Assembly (NCBI GenBank): GCA_020630735.1
Contig: JAHDIP010000013.1
Coordinates: 1 to 50,026, forward strand
Length of the DNA stretch: 50,026 nucleotides
Reading direction: 5' to 3'
Origin: Saprospiraceae bacterium
Lineage (GTDB): Bacteria > Bacteroidota > Bacteroidia > Chitinophagales > Saprospiraceae
The notes beneath the pieces were generated by a model. It saw only the letters and a list, made by a program, of their open reading frames with translations. It was not told where the DNA came from and did not search any database. This document shows, one piece after another, positions 1-9,469 of the stretch. The first letter of the stretch is position 1; the number at the start of each line of letters is the position of its first letter. The position numbers were made by a program, and so were the translations under genes.

Positions 1-25
1 ATAAGTAGAAATAAAAATGAAAGTT

Positions 26-48
26 AAAATGAAAAATCTTTTCATTTT
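26..48. other. Perfect hairpin with 10-bp stem and 3-base loop
   Basis: AAAATGAAAA (26-35) and TTTTCATTTT (39-48) form a perfect stem around the loop ATC. It lies just outside the left end of the inverted-repeat element at 55-214. It could be the terminator of a gene beyond the left edge or of topB. The stem is entirely A/T except for one G:C pair, so its stability is low. Confidence 0.4.
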
Positions 49-54
49 CATTTT

Positions 55-214
55 AGTAACGAATAAAAAATAAGTCTGCCATTTGGAGATAGAGATTTTG
101 TCGAAAGCCAAGGCAAAAAACGTAGACGATGCAGGGCATCGACGAGGCTTTTTAACGCAAGCTTACGATAAAAGATTATCGGTGAAATGATGGAGTTATT
201 CTTTAGTCGTTACT
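55..214. mobile_element. MITE-like inverted-repeat element, copy 1
   Basis: The two ends are imperfect inverted repeats of about 30 bases. The left end starts AGTAACGAATAAA. The right end, read on the minus strand, starts AGTAACGACTAAA, and the likeness continues through a C-CATTT block, about 24 of 29 positions agreeing. The 160-bp interior has no ORF but holds two compact hairpins: CGATGC/GCATCG with loop AGG (127-141) and CGATAA/TTATCG with loop AAGA (166-181). A related copy sits at 18902-19084. The right end is only 3 bases from the topB stop codon, so it also occupies the topB 3' region. No target-site duplication is clear. The MITE reading (non-autonomous, mobilised in trans) is an inference. 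Confidence 0.6.
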
Positions 215-217
215 TAA

Positions 218-2599
218 CTACTTTCCTCTTAAGATAGCAGTGACCAGTTCTTTTGTCAAAGTTTTTCCATTTGCTTTTTTGCGAATTTCATCGAATGGAA
301 AACGGAAGGTACAGCCTGTTTGCCAAAAGCTACAACCATAAGCCGTTTTTCCTTTCACTACTTTTCCCAATCCACATTTTGGACAAGGGATACTATCTGC
401 CGCCTTCTTTTTCGTAGGAGCTGATTTAGCTGTAGCCACCTTAGCTTCTTTAGCTTTAAAGGTCAATTCAAATTCTTTTGTAAATTGCAACTGTCCATTT
501 ACCTTTTTAGTGCCTTCTTTAAATCCTTTTAGCTGAATGGTTGAGCCATATTTCATCAAGCGCTGAATTTGTTTTTCGGGTATTTTTTTGCCCATAAACT
601 TAAACGGTAAACGAAAAGTACAGCCTTCTTTCCAGCGACTACAACCATGTGCCGTTTTCCCTTTCACTACTTTTCCTTCTCTACATTTCGGACAAATAGC
701 ATCTGCTAATTTATCTTTAGGTGTTGACTTCCGTTTTTTAGCCACTACTTTACTTACAGGTTGGGCACTTGCAATGCGACCATGATTTTTTGCTAAACGA
801 ACCTCCGTTACCAAATCATCTACCATCGTTTTCATATTGGTGATAAATGTTTTAGCAGAGTATTCGCCTCCTTCAATTTGTCTCAACTGCTTTTCCCACT
901 GCCCAGTCAATTCTGCCGATTTCAACAAATCATTTTGAATGGTATCAATTAATTGAATACCCATTTCGGTAGGAACAATATTTTTCCGTTTTCGTTGTGC
1001 ATAGCGTCGACGAAAAAGTGTCTCGATGATATTCGCACGAGTAGACGGACGACCAATGCCGTTTTCTTTCATCAAATGACGAAGTTCTTCATCGTCCACT
1101 TTTTTACCTGCCGTTTCCATTGCTCGCAAAAGAGTAGCTTCTGTATATAATTTTGGAGGCTTCGTTTCTTTTTCGACCAAACTTGGAATATGCTCTCCTG
1201 TTTCTCCCTTTACAAAAGGTGGTAATATTTTTTCTTCTTGCTGTTTTTTATTCTCACTCTCCTCCCCTCCTTCGCTTGTCTTTGAACGACTAGAACTAGA
1301 GGTCGATTTCTTTTTAGGTTTAGGATACAACACTCTCCAACCTTCTTCCAAAATCTCTTTACCTGTTGCTTTAAATTTTATGCCATCTACTTCACCAATC
1401 ACTGTAGTATGTGCAACAATACAATCAGGATAAAAGGCTGCGATAAAACGCCGAGCAATAGCATCATATACATTTTGCTCATTCGCTTGCAAGTTTTTCT
1501 CAAAACCTGTCGGAATGATTGCGTGATGATCTGTTACTTTTTTATCATTAAAAACTTTAGCCGATTTTCGGATCTTTTTGCCTAATAATGCTTGCGTAAA
1601 TTGGCTATAGGAAGTCATTTTCCCTAAAATACCTGCCACTTTGGGATACACATCATTCGGCAGATAAGTCGTATCCACACGAGGATAAGTCACCACTTTT
1701 TGTTCGTAAAGTTTTTGGACTATTTTCAACGTCTGATCAGCTGTATAGGAAAAGCGCTTATTACAATGTACTTGTAAACTTGTCAAGTCAAAAAGGCGTG
1801 GCGGATACTCTTTACCTTTCTTTTTGGTGCTTGACAAAATTGTAAAAGGTTTTCCCTCTACTCGTTTTAATAATTCCTCACCATCTTCCTTTTTTTCGAA
1901 TTTTCCTTTTTCGTAAGCAAAATCTACATCCCGATAAATGGTATGCAATTCCCAATAAGTTTTGGGTACAAAGTTTAAAATCTCATAGTGCCGATCTACC
2001 AACATCGCTAAGGTAGGTGTTTGTACTCGGCCTATCGAAAGGACTTGTTTGTAACCTCCATATTTCAAGGTATACAAACGAGTAGCATTCATCCCCAACA
2101 ACCAATCACCTATCGCTCTAGAACTTCCTGCATAATACAAGTTATCAAATTGACTAGCATCTTTCAAATTTTGAAAACCATCTCGTATAGCCTCCGCTGT
2201 AAGTGACGAAATCCAAAGACGTAAGACCTTACCTTTATACTTTGCATGCTTAAGCACCCAACGCTGAATGAGTTCTCCCTCTTGTCCAGCATCACCGCAA
2301 TTAATCACCAACTCTGCCGTTTTGAGTAAAGATTTAATAATGCCAAATTGTTTTTTTACTCCTGAATTTTTGATGAGTTTAATGTCAAATTTTTCGGGAA
2401 CAATAGGTAAGGTATTCAAACTCCATTTTTTCCAATCTGCTTGATAATCGTCAGGTGTTTTTAGGGTACAGAAATGCCCAAAGGTCCAGGTTACTGCATA
2501 GCCGTTTCCTTCAAAGTAGCCATCTTTTCTGGTCTTTGCTCCGATGATGTAGGCGATTTCTTTCGCTACGCTAGGCTTTTCTGCAATGCACACCTTCAT
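218..2599 (-). CDS. topB: DNA topoisomerase III (type IA)
   Basis: Type IA topoisomerase, which cuts one DNA strand through a 5'-phosphotyrosine and passes another strand; the TopB subfamily mainly decatenates and resolves recombination or replication intermediates. The N-terminal Toprim domain opens MKVCIAEKPSVAKEI and carries the acidic motif DAGQEGE. The active-site Tyr is at about residue 305 in VTYPRVDTTYL. A second core motif, LMKENGIGRPSTRA, lies in the expected place. After a Ser/Lys/Glu-rich insert and the core come two C-terminal cysteine modules of the form CPKC-GKVVKGKTA-GCS-W--GC-FR-PF, near residues 640-690 and 745-790. The chosen ATG gives 793 aa and starts right at the Toprim strand; an upstream TTG (2623) would add only eight unconserved residues. 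The acidic motif has Gly where many relatives have a second Asp (DxD), a variant I believe also occurs in other Bacteroidota TopB. Confidence 0.95.
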   Translation of the reverse strand: MKVCIAEKPSVAKEIAYIIGAKTRKDGYFEGNGYAVTWTFGHFCTLKTPDDYQADWKKWSLNTLPIVPEKFDIKLIKNSGVKKQFGIIKSLLKTAELVINCGDAGQEGELIQRWVLKHAKYKGKVLRLWISSLTAEAIRDGFQNLKDASQFDNLYYAGSSRAIGDWLLGMNATRLYTLKYGGYKQVLSIGRVQTPTLAMLVDRHYEILNFVPKTYWELHTIYRDVDFAYEKGKFEKKEDGEELLKRVEGKPFTILSSTKKKGKEYPPRLFDLTSLQVHCNKRFSYTADQTLKIVQKLYEQKVVTYPRVDTTYLPNDVYPKVAGILGKMTSYSQFTQALLGKKIRKSAKVFNDKKVTDHHAIIPTGFEKNLQANEQNVYDAIARRFIAAFYPDCIVAHTTVIGEVDGIKFKATGKEILEEGWRVLYPKPKKKSTSSSSRSKTSEGGEESENKKQQEEKILPPFVKGETGEHIPSLVEKETKPPKLYTEATLLRAMETAGKKVDDEELRHLMKENGIGRPSTRANIIETLFRRRYAQRKRKNIVPTEMGIQLIDTIQNDLLKSAELTGQWEKQLRQIEGGEYSAKTFITNMKTMVDDLVTEVRLAKNHGRIASAQPVSKVVAKKRKSTPKDKLADAICPKCREGKVVKGKTAHGCSRWKEGCTFRLPFKFMGKKIPEKQIQRLMKYGSTIQLKGFKEGTKKVNGQLQFTKEFELTFKAKEAKVATAKSAPTKKKAADSIPCPKCGLGKVVKGKTAYGCSFWQTGCTFRFPFDEIRKKANGKTLTKELVTAILRGK

Positions 2600-2635
2600 G
2601 TGTTTAAAATTTAGTTCACTCAAAAAATAACCCTA

Positions 2636-2700
2636 CCTGCTAAGCGTAGTTTGCAACTACGCTTGATTATTTCGCTGTTTTTAACAGCATCGTTTGCAGG
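2636..2700. repeat. Palindromic hairpin array (REP-like)
   Basis: Two tight hairpins sit between outer pairing segments CCTGC (2636-2640) and GCAGG (2696-2700). The first has a 10-bp perfect stem AAGCGTAGTT/AACTACGCTT with loop TGC (2642-2664). The second has stem GCTGTT/AACAGC with loop TTT (2674-2688). Read on the minus strand, the segment from ATCCTGCAAA through the second hairpin is nearly the same as 12498-12530. The array lies between topB and the anti-sigma gene and encodes nothing visible. It could act as an mRNA 3' structure or be a REP/RAYT-type repeat; no transposase is in the window. Confidence 0.6.
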
Positions 2701-2861
2701 ATGTCAAAACCTAACCGAAGCAGATTTACTTTAGTATTTTAATCATTCCTTTGTGAATATAAAATTATTTTTCCCAAACTCAAATCATTCGAGATACTCA
2801 TAAAGTCACTTTTGAGTGAACCTATAAGACAGCTTCGATTGACCAAATCAATATAATCTAG

Positions 2862-3590
2862 CTACAGTGATTTTAATAATTTAGTTGCTTTCTCGAATAA
2901 GTTCTTTTCAGTGCTAGTGATTTTCGTTAATAAAGATTTAGCCTTTTCATTATCTCCTTTTTTCAAATAAGTAAGCGCTAAGTACCAAGTACCATATTCT
3001 TTCAATGCGGAATTGGAGTTTTGAATGGCAGAAAAAATAGAACTTGCTTCCTCTAGTTTATCCAACTCCAAGGCGCTAATTCCTAATGCTAATTTTGCTT
3101 TTTGATCATCTGGCTTTTGTTCAATATAAGTGGATAAACTTTTATAAGCTTCCTTATAATTTTTAGTATTAAACTCTTTTTCCGCTTTTGTACCAATGGC
3201 AGCAGTTGTACTTTTTTCGGTCAAAGAAATAGGTTGATGAATCGCATACTGATCGTATAAAGATGTTGCTTCAAATGGGTTCCAAATAATTAAAGCGAGT
3301 GCGATAGCCGCTGCAGCAGCTAAACCTATAAATATTCGATTTCGATAAATAGAAAAAGTAGTTTTCTTTTTTTCTTCTTCAAAAAACTCATCACCCAAAC
3401 GTTCCAAGCTCGATTCTAAGTTTGGTTGATTTCGTTCTTTCTCCAAAAAAATATCCATCCCTTTTCTCAAAGAATATTCTCCAGCAAATTCTTCATCATC
3501 TTTTAAGCGTTGTTTAAAAGAACGAACTTCTTCATTAGATAATTCACCTTGAAGATATCTATCTATAAGTATGTAATCGTTCGAATCCAT
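2862..3590 (-). CDS. Probable membrane anti-sigma factor with periplasmic TPR region
   Basis: 242 aa. The N-terminal ~80 residues are charged and resemble the cytosolic part of Bacteroidota anti-sigma proteins (DRYLQGELSNEEV, then KDDEEF). One transmembrane segment follows (about 86-105, IFIGLAAAAAIALALIIWNPF). The C-terminal ~120 residues are helical and TPR-like (AEKEFNTKNYKEAYKSLSTY, then KAKLALGISALELDKLEEA). The expected topology is N-terminus in the cytoplasm and TPR part in the periplasm. It starts 20 bases after the sigma gene stop on the same strand, the usual sigma/anti-sigma order. No zinc-binding anti-sigma motif (HxxxCxxC) is visible. The anti-sigma role rests on gene order and topology; a TPR membrane protein with another role remains possible. 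Confidence 0.7.
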   Translation of the reverse strand: MDSNDYILIDRYLQGELSNEEVRSFKQRLKDDEEFAGEYSLRKGMDIFLEKERNQPNLESSLERLGDEFFEEEKKKTTFSIYRNRIFIGLAAAAAIALALIIWNPFEATSLYDQYAIHQPISLTEKSTTAAIGTKAEKEFNTKNYKEAYKSLSTYIEQKPDDQKAKLALGISALELDKLEEASSIFSAIQNSNSALKEYGTWYLALTYLKKGDNEKAKSLLTKITSTEKNLFEKATKLLKSL

Positions 3591-3610
3591 ACGGTAAATT
3601 TAATACAACT

Positions 3611-4165
3611 TCACAATTTATATAATGCTCTCCATCGATCTACACAGGCACTTTTTCTTCGATATACAGTATTAGCGTCATTCATTTGTAATGCTACAGC
3701 AATATCTTTAGAAGCGATTCCTTCAGATACTAAACCAAGCAACTTTTGACAAAGTTCGCTTAATTGCTTAAAAGCAATATCCAGTTTTTTTTGACGTATT
3801 TCTTCCTCTTCAACCTGTTCTATCAATGGGGAGATGCTCTCTTCAGTAGTATATCTTTCTTTTTCTACTATTCTTACCTCCGATTCTTTTCTTTTTTTCC
3901 TGATTTGATCAATCCACTTGTTTTTACAAATCTGAAAAATTAATCCTCCAATAGGATAAGTCAAAACAAAATCAGGATCACAAGCTTTATTATAGAGCGC
4001 CAAGAGAGCTTCTTGAAAAACATCTTTAGCATCAGCCATACTACCATTATTGTTCATCACCCATCGGATGACTTGAGCGGAATGGTTAGCATACAATTCT
4101 CTAAGCGTTTCACTATGATTTTCTCTCAAGGCAATCAGATACCGATGATCTTCATGTTGATTCAT
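3611..4165 (-). CDS. ECF-type RNA polymerase sigma-70 factor
   Basis: 184 aa, the normal size for an ECF sigma factor. Region 2 is seen around residues 15-95 (VIRWVMNNNGSMADAKDVFQ, then IFQICKNKWIDQIRKKRKES). After a Glu-rich linker, region 4 occupies about 125-184 (FKQLSELCQKLLGLVSEGIA, then the helix-turn-helix SKDIAVALQMNDANTVYRRK). It should direct RNA polymerase to a dedicated promoter set and be held by the membrane protein encoded directly downstream. The gene is divergent from the S8 protease and CHAT genes, with about 360 bases between. A candidate target motif for this factor is in that gap (4207-4236) and near 12400. The family is clear; the target assignment is inference. Confidence 0.9.
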   Translation of the reverse strand: MNQHEDHRYLIALRENHSETLRELYANHSAQVIRWVMNNNGSMADAKDVFQEALLALYNKACDPDFVLTYPIGGLIFQICKNKWIDQIRKKRKESEVRIVEKERYTTEESISPLIEQVEEEEIRQKKLDIAFKQLSELCQKLLGLVSEGIASKDIAVALQMNDANTVYRRKSACVDRWRALYKL

Positions 4166-4206
4166 GGCAGCAAGATAAGAAATAATTAAAAAAATAATTG
4201 ACCTAT

Positions 4207-4236
4207 GGGTAAGATTTACATAACAGCTGCGATATA
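4207..4236 (+). promoter_or_regulatory. Candidate ECF promoter: GGGTAA - 17 - CGATATA
   Basis: GGGTAAGATTT starts at 4207 and CGATATA lies at 4230-4236, followed by GGAGTAAA. The same two blocks, 16 bases apart, occur on the minus strand at 12415-12387, followed by AGGGTAAA. The spacing fits -35/-10 elements. Here it points toward the protease/CHAT operon, leaving a leader of about 280 bases, but it also sits 42 bases upstream of the sigma gene and could act there in reverse. The rest of the gap (4245-4527) is AT-rich with no ORF, hairpin or TAnnTTTG box that I can see. Confidence 0.5.
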
Positions 4237-4527
4237 GGAGTAAAGTGACTCAAAACAAGTAGTGTAAATTTTATTATAAAATTTTATATAATTAATTATT
4301 TTTTAGTTAAATTGTAGAACACTCCTTTTTTAACAAGCAGATAAAACGCATAAACATATTGTTATAATGGTTTAGCGCATTTGAGTCCCAATCATTAACT
4401 GCTTTGACGATATTTTGATTACAACTTGGTTTCTGATTTCTAGAGAAACAATTCAGTAATAGACAATAATTCGCCCTATTGTTCTAACAGAATATTCGTG
4501 CATTTTTTAAAACTAAAATTACCTAAA

Positions 4528-6687
4528 ATGAAAACGCAACTCTTTATTATCTTATTTTTGCTCTCCTTTTGTTCCACCATACACTGCCAAAATCTTATCA
4601 ATTCTTTTTACTTTGATGCTGGCGAAGAAAGTTGGACTTCTCAAACTATTTCAAATAGTGCTTATTGGGAATGGAAGGGAAATGGTAAAGCAGATTATGG
4701 ACTTTACTGGAATAGTCGAGACTCTATACGTTCCAACTCTCTTGGTGGTGCAATGGTTTATGATGGAGATGGCATTATTTCAAGTGGTATTGGTAATCCA
4801 GATTCCATCTACTTTGCCACTCTTACATCTCCTCCATTAGACTTTTCTTCTGAAAGTTCAGTATTCTTAAAGTTTAATCAATACTATCGGAATTATGAAT
4901 CAACAACACGAGTGCAAGTATCTGTTGACTCAGGAGCCAATTGGAATACCGTATTTAACAATAATAATGTTAAACAAAATATTGAAACCTCATCTGCAGA
5001 TTATCAGGTAATAGATATTAGTATGGAGGCTGGCACAGAGCCCAATGTACTTGTACGATTTCTTTTTGAAGGAGACTATTATTTTTGGATAATAGATGAT
5101 GTTGAATTTTATGATTCTTATCCTTACCCTAGAACATTCCCCTCTTATGTAGGCGATAGTTTATCTACTTTTGGGATACCTTATTCCAAAGATGATGCGG
5201 ACTGGGTTTATGTACCTAACGAGATTGTGATACAATTCAAAGCAGGTACTACTGAAGCCGAAAAACAAGACCTACGTGATACTCTTGGCGCTACTAAAAT
5301 TGATTCTTGCGTATGCAATCAATTAGAGCTTTGGATATTAAACAATAGTATCTTAGGGGGAGATCAAAATCTTTCTCCATATGGGGGTACCATTGATATA
5401 AATGAACGAGTAAAAGGTGCTACTAGTTCATCAACAGTAGATGGCGTTGATCTGAATAAATACAATTATAATGAACTAAAAAATAATCCAACAATTCCTA
5501 ATGATCCTCTAGGTAGTATTCCTTCGGGAATTCAGACAAGTCCTACTGGAGCTACCCTTATAGCAATACTAGATACAGGGATTGATATTGACCACGATAG
5601 TTTAGTTAATTATATCTACCTCAATAATGATCAATTAAACAATAATAGTGATGATGATAGTAATTGCTATCCTGATGATCCTATTGGATGGAATTTTGTA
5701 GACGACAATAATAATCCTGATGATGACCATGGGCATGGAACTCATGTTGCTGGAATCATAAAACAAAATGCTGAACAATATGACAACTGTGATTTCAGAA
5801 TAATACCCTACAAAACACATGACTCATTTGGAGTGTCCAACTTGTTTGATGTAACCTGTGCCACCTATCAAGCATTAAAGGATAATGCTTCTGTCATCAA
5901 TGATAGTTGGGGGTTTTATGGCGACTCGAGTATTATATTGAGTAATGCCCTTGATACTGCGTTTCTTAATAATACCTTAGTTGTAACAGCTTCTGGAAAC
6001 GATACTTTTGATTTAGCAGTTACGCGTCAATATCCTGCTTGTTATGATATTTCCAATGTACTAACAGTAGGTGCTTTAGGCGTAATACCTAATGGAGACC
6101 TCACAGATACCATAAATCTAGCTTTTTCAAATTATGATCCTGTATGTGTAGATATTTTAGCACCTGGAAAAGATATCCTTAGCACGATACCTCCTCTGCC
6201 TCCTGGTAATGCTAATATGGGTAAAAAGTCAGGAACATCTATGGCTGCTCCAGCGGTATCTGCTGCTGCTGCAATAGCCTATTGTGCAGGATATTCGAAT
6301 GCAATTGATGTAAAGAATAATATACTTAACTGTGCAATTAAAAATTCTATTGATTTAGCTGATCAAGTTATGGATGGAAATATTCTAAATCTAGATTTTC
6401 CTTGTCTTACACCTATTGAAGAAGTAAGTCCTCTAAGTCCTTTAGATTTTCTTGCATATCCTAATCCTTTAAATGATTGGTTGTATGTTACTTTGCCTAA
6501 CGACGCAGAGGACATAAGTATTGAGCTGTTTAATATTTCAGGTCAATCGGTATTCCTAAAACATCTAGACAGATGGGGTGCTAATGTTCCTAAGCGTTTC
6601 AACCTTAAAGAGGTACCCTCAGGGATTTATTTTTTAATAATCAAACAAAAGTATTATATTGGGAGTCATAAACTCATTAAGTTTTAA
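4528..6687 (+). CDS. Secreted subtilisin-like (S8) serine protease with T9SS type A sorting domain
   Basis: 719 aa from the ATG at 4528; a GTG at 4498 is in frame but would put ten residues before the signal peptide (MKTQLFIILFLLSFCSTIHC). After a ~170-residue MAM/jelly-roll-like beta region comes an I9-propeptide-like segment (EIVIQFKAGTTEAEKQDLRD), then the S8 domain. The catalytic triad is intact: Asp349 in ILDTGID, His403 in HGHGTHVAGI, Ser571 in GTSMAAP, with the oxyanion Asn in TASGND. The C-terminal ~75 residues are a type A T9SS sorting domain (FLAYPNPLNDWLYV, ending GSHKLIKF), so the enzyme should be carried across the outer membrane and then released or anchored. The CHAT gene starts 11 bases downstream, so the two are probably co-transcribed. 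Substrate unknown. Confidence 0.92.
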   Translation: MKTQLFIILFLLSFCSTIHCQNLINSFYFDAGEESWTSQTISNSAYWEWKGNGKADYGLYWNSRDSIRSNSLGGAMVYDGDGIISSGIGNPDSIYFATLTSPPLDFSSESSVFLKFNQYYRNYESTTRVQVSVDSGANWNTVFNNNNVKQNIETSSADYQVIDISMEAGTEPNVLVRFLFEGDYYFWIIDDVEFYDSYPYPRTFPSYVGDSLSTFGIPYSKDDADWVYVPNEIVIQFKAGTTEAEKQDLRDTLGATKIDSCVCNQLELWILNNSILGGDQNLSPYGGTIDINERVKGATSSSTVDGVDLNKYNYNELKNNPTIPNDPLGSIPSGIQTSPTGATLIAILDTGIDIDHDSLVNYIYLNNDQLNNNSDDDSNCYPDDPIGWNFVDDNNNPDDDHGHGTHVAGIIKQNAEQYDNCDFRIIPYKTHDSFGVSNLFDVTCATYQALKDNASVINDSWGFYGDSSIILSNALDTAFLNNTLVVTASGNDTFDLAVTRQYPACYDISNVLTVGALGVIPNGDLTDTINLAFSNYDPVCVDILAPGKDILSTIPPLPPGNANMGKKSGTSMAAPAVSAAAAIAYCAGYSNAIDVKNNILNCAIKNSIDLADQVMDGNILNLDFPCLTPIEEVSPLSPLDFLAYPNPLNDWLYVTLPNDAEDISIELFNISGQSVFLKHLDRWGANVPKRFNLKEVPSGIYFLIIKQKYYIGSHKLIKF

Positions 6688-6698
6688 TACTCCTCTAA

Positions 6699-9464
6699 AT
6701 GAAAAACAATAAAAAAACAATAGGGATACTGATATGCATGTCAGTATCCTTTTTTTTATGGGCAGACTGTACACAAAACTTAAATATAACTTCTGTTTTA
6801 AAAACTAATAATGCTTCTGTTATAAAAGGCATCGCTAGGCAACTAAAACAATGTCCAAATAAAAAAAATTCTTTGGCAGACTGTTATCACAAATTAGGCA
6901 TCATTTATTATCATTACGAATCTAACATAGATTCCGCTATTTCATTTACCAATAAAGCACTCCTTATTCGCCAAGATCTTTACAAAGATAGCCTTGGTAT
7001 ATCCTTAGGAAAGTCTTATAATAACTTGGGTGTATTTTATGGCAAAAAAAATCTAAATAAACTCGCCAAAACACATTTTAAAAAAGCTATAGAAGTCTAT
7101 CGAACGTTGGATATTCCTTCTCGACTTGGTCGATGCTATAATGATTTGGGCATTATTCATCTGAATGAAGGTGAATACGAATTAGCAAGCAATCTTTTCA
7201 ATTATGCCATACTTGAAGCAAAAGAAATCAACGATGATCATATTTTTTCAAAGGCCTTATTGAATCTTGGAAATATTGCTAATGAAAAAAAAGATTTTCA
7301 TAAAGCTATTGATTATCTACAAAAAGCAGAACGCATTTTATCGGAATATAACTCTATAGATGAAGCTGTTTGTTACACTAACCTTGGAGTAGCTTATTAT
7401 CGTTTGAAAGACTATGACAAAGCAATAAATTATTATCAAAAAGGCATCAAGATTTATGAAGCATTAGACATTTGCAATGAGACAGCTAAAGCTTTTAATA
7501 ATTTGGGAATTGTTTATCAAAAAAACCAGCAATTACAAAAGGCGTTTAATGCTTTTCAAGAAGGAATAAAAATTGCAAAATCTTGTTCTTCTTCAGAAAT
7601 GATCGCTCAAAGCTTTGATCATCTGGGCGAATATTATCTAACAAAAAAGGAGCATCAAAAAGCTTTGGCTGCTTTCCAAAAAGCTATTCTAACATTAATT
7701 CCTTCGTTTACACCTGAAAATGATTTACAAAACCCTTCCGAAACAACACTAGAATTTGTCTCTTTCAAAATGGACTTGCTAACTTATTTTTCTGATAAGG
7801 CAAGAGTCCTCAAAGAAATAACTGCCAAAACCAACACTACTTCAAATCAATCAACTATAATAGAGCTTTATTATTTAGGAGATCAATTGATTGACCAAAT
7901 CAGGAAGGAGCACAAAGACGAAGACACTAAATTGTTTTGGAGAAAAGATGTACTCCCTTTTTATGAAGAAGCCATTGAAGTTTGCCACAAAACGAATCAA
8001 ATAGACAAGGCTTTTTTCTTTTTTGAAAAGAGTAAAGCCATTCTTCTATTAGAAGCCATGCAATCATCTGATGCATTAGCCATCGTTCCTGATAGTATTC
8101 AGCAAAAGATTATTTACTTGCAAAAAGCATTAATGCAAAATAAAAATAAGTTGTCTGATACTGATAAATCAACACAAGAAAATATTCACAAAGAGTTACT
8201 TAGTTTACAAGATCGTATTGATAAAACCTTAGATAATATCGAGCAAGCTTATCCGAAATATTTTCAAGTAAAATACAACTTAACCATCCCTACTTTAGCT
8301 GATTTTCAAAACACTTTTTTGAAAAACAACGGACAAACTGCCATTCATTATTTTTATGGTAACAAACACATTTATGCTTTTACAAGCAATCAGACTAAAT
8401 CAGCTATTTACAATTTAGGTGAAACAAAAGAGATCGAAAACGAAATTAGAACACTTCTCTCCTACTACCAAAAATCTTCTAGTATAGAAAATGCTCCTAA
8501 AGTTTTTTTGGCACAATCCAAAAAAGTATACGATCTTTTAATTAAACCTCTACCACTCGAAAATGCAACTGAATTAATTCTTTTTCCAGATGGTGCTTTG
8601 GCTTATTTACCATTTGAAGCATTAACAACATCAGAAGCAGATGATCTTAGCTCGGCTACTTATTTATTACAACAATTTAATGTCCGATATAGTTACTCGG
8701 CAACTATTTTGGCTAAACAACAAGAAGCTGATCAACAACAAACGAATACAGGTATTCTTGCCTTTGCTCCCTTTGCAAAAGCATCTTCAGATTATAAGTA
8801 TCCTACATTAAATTTCAGTACTGATGAACTGGGTCAAATCAGTGAAAAAATAGATGGTATTTTTCTTTTAAACGAAAAAGCAAGCAAAGACTATTTCATC
8901 AACAATCAAGATCAATTTTCTGTCATACATCTTTCTACGCATGCCTTTTCTTCTCCGACTGAACGCTCCCCTCATATCGTTTTTGCAGACACTGCTTTAT
9001 ACTTATCGGAGTTGTATAGTATGGATATTGATGCAAATTTGGTTGTACTAAGTGCTTGCCAAACGAATATCGGGAAGCTCTATCCAGGCGAAGGTGTTAT
9101 GAGTTTGGGGAGAGGTTTCACTTATGCAGGCACAAAGAGTTTAATCTCTAGTCTATGGAATGTAAATGCAACATCTACCTCTTTAATTTTATCTAACTTT
9201 TATGATAATCTACAAAATAATTTCTCGAAACATACCGCTTTGCATCAAGCAAAAAAAGCGTATTTAGAAAACGAAAACATACCTTCTTATGAACGTTCTC
9301 CTTATTATTGGGCAGGAATGGTTTACTATGGGAATGATGAACAACTTGTTTTGAATAATAAGATAAAAAATTCATTTTCCGTGAAACTACTATTGTGTAT
9401 TTCTTTATTATTTGCAGCCTTATTTTTTGTAAAAAAAACAAAATCATTTGCTTTCAAAGGCTAA
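6699..9464 (+). CDS. TPR-CHAT protein with signal peptide and C-terminal membrane anchor
   Basis: 921 aa. An N-terminal hydrophobic stretch looks like a signal peptide (MKNNKKTIGILICMSVSFFL, residues 1-22). At least seven TPR units of about 40 residues follow (about 60-340; e.g. YNDLGIIHLNEGEYELASNL, ALLNLGNIANEKKDFHKAID), then a helical linker, then a caspase-like CHAT domain (about 560-885). The CHAT His-Cys pair is present: His748 in LSTHAF and Cys787 in VLSACQTN. The usual late motifs are also present (GFTYAGTKSLISSLW, SPYYWAGMVYYG). A transmembrane helix near 895-912 precedes a short basic tail. The predicted layout is therefore a periplasmic TPR-CHAT peptidase tethered to the inner membrane, facing the same side as the TPR part of the anti-sigma protein. 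Other CHAT proteins act as activated proteases in conflict or cell-death systems; its role here is inferred. Confidence 0.88.
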   Translation: MKNNKKTIGILICMSVSFFLWADCTQNLNITSVLKTNNASVIKGIARQLKQCPNKKNSLADCYHKLGIIYYHYESNIDSAISFTNKALLIRQDLYKDSLGISLGKSYNNLGVFYGKKNLNKLAKTHFKKAIEVYRTLDIPSRLGRCYNDLGIIHLNEGEYELASNLFNYAILEAKEINDDHIFSKALLNLGNIANEKKDFHKAIDYLQKAERILSEYNSIDEAVCYTNLGVAYYRLKDYDKAINYYQKGIKIYEALDICNETAKAFNNLGIVYQKNQQLQKAFNAFQEGIKIAKSCSSSEMIAQSFDHLGEYYLTKKEHQKALAAFQKAILTLIPSFTPENDLQNPSETTLEFVSFKMDLLTYFSDKARVLKEITAKTNTTSNQSTIIELYYLGDQLIDQIRKEHKDEDTKLFWRKDVLPFYEEAIEVCHKTNQIDKAFFFFEKSKAILLLEAMQSSDALAIVPDSIQQKIIYLQKALMQNKNKLSDTDKSTQENIHKELLSLQDRIDKTLDNIEQAYPKYFQVKYNLTIPTLADFQNTFLKNNGQTAIHYFYGNKHIYAFTSNQTKSAIYNLGETKEIENEIRTLLSYYQKSSSIENAPKVFLAQSKKVYDLLIKPLPLENATELILFPDGALAYLPFEALTTSEADDLSSATYLLQQFNVRYSYSATILAKQQEADQQQTNTGILAFAPFAKASSDYKYPTLNFSTDELGQISEKIDGIFLLNEKASKDYFINNQDQFSVIHLSTHAFSSPTERSPHIVFADTALYLSELYSMDIDANLVVLSACQTNIGKLYPGEGVMSLGRGFTYAGTKSLISSLWNVNATSTSLILSNFYDNLQNNFSKHTALHQAKKAYLENENIPSYERSPYYWAGMVYYGNDEQLVLNNKIKNSFSVKLLLCISLLFAALFFVKKTKSFAFKG

Positions 9465-9469
9465 CTACT

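Noticed and set aside
2600-2623. Longer topB starting at TTG 2623
   Set aside because: The ATG at 2599 begins exactly at the conserved Toprim strand; the extra eight residues are not family-like.
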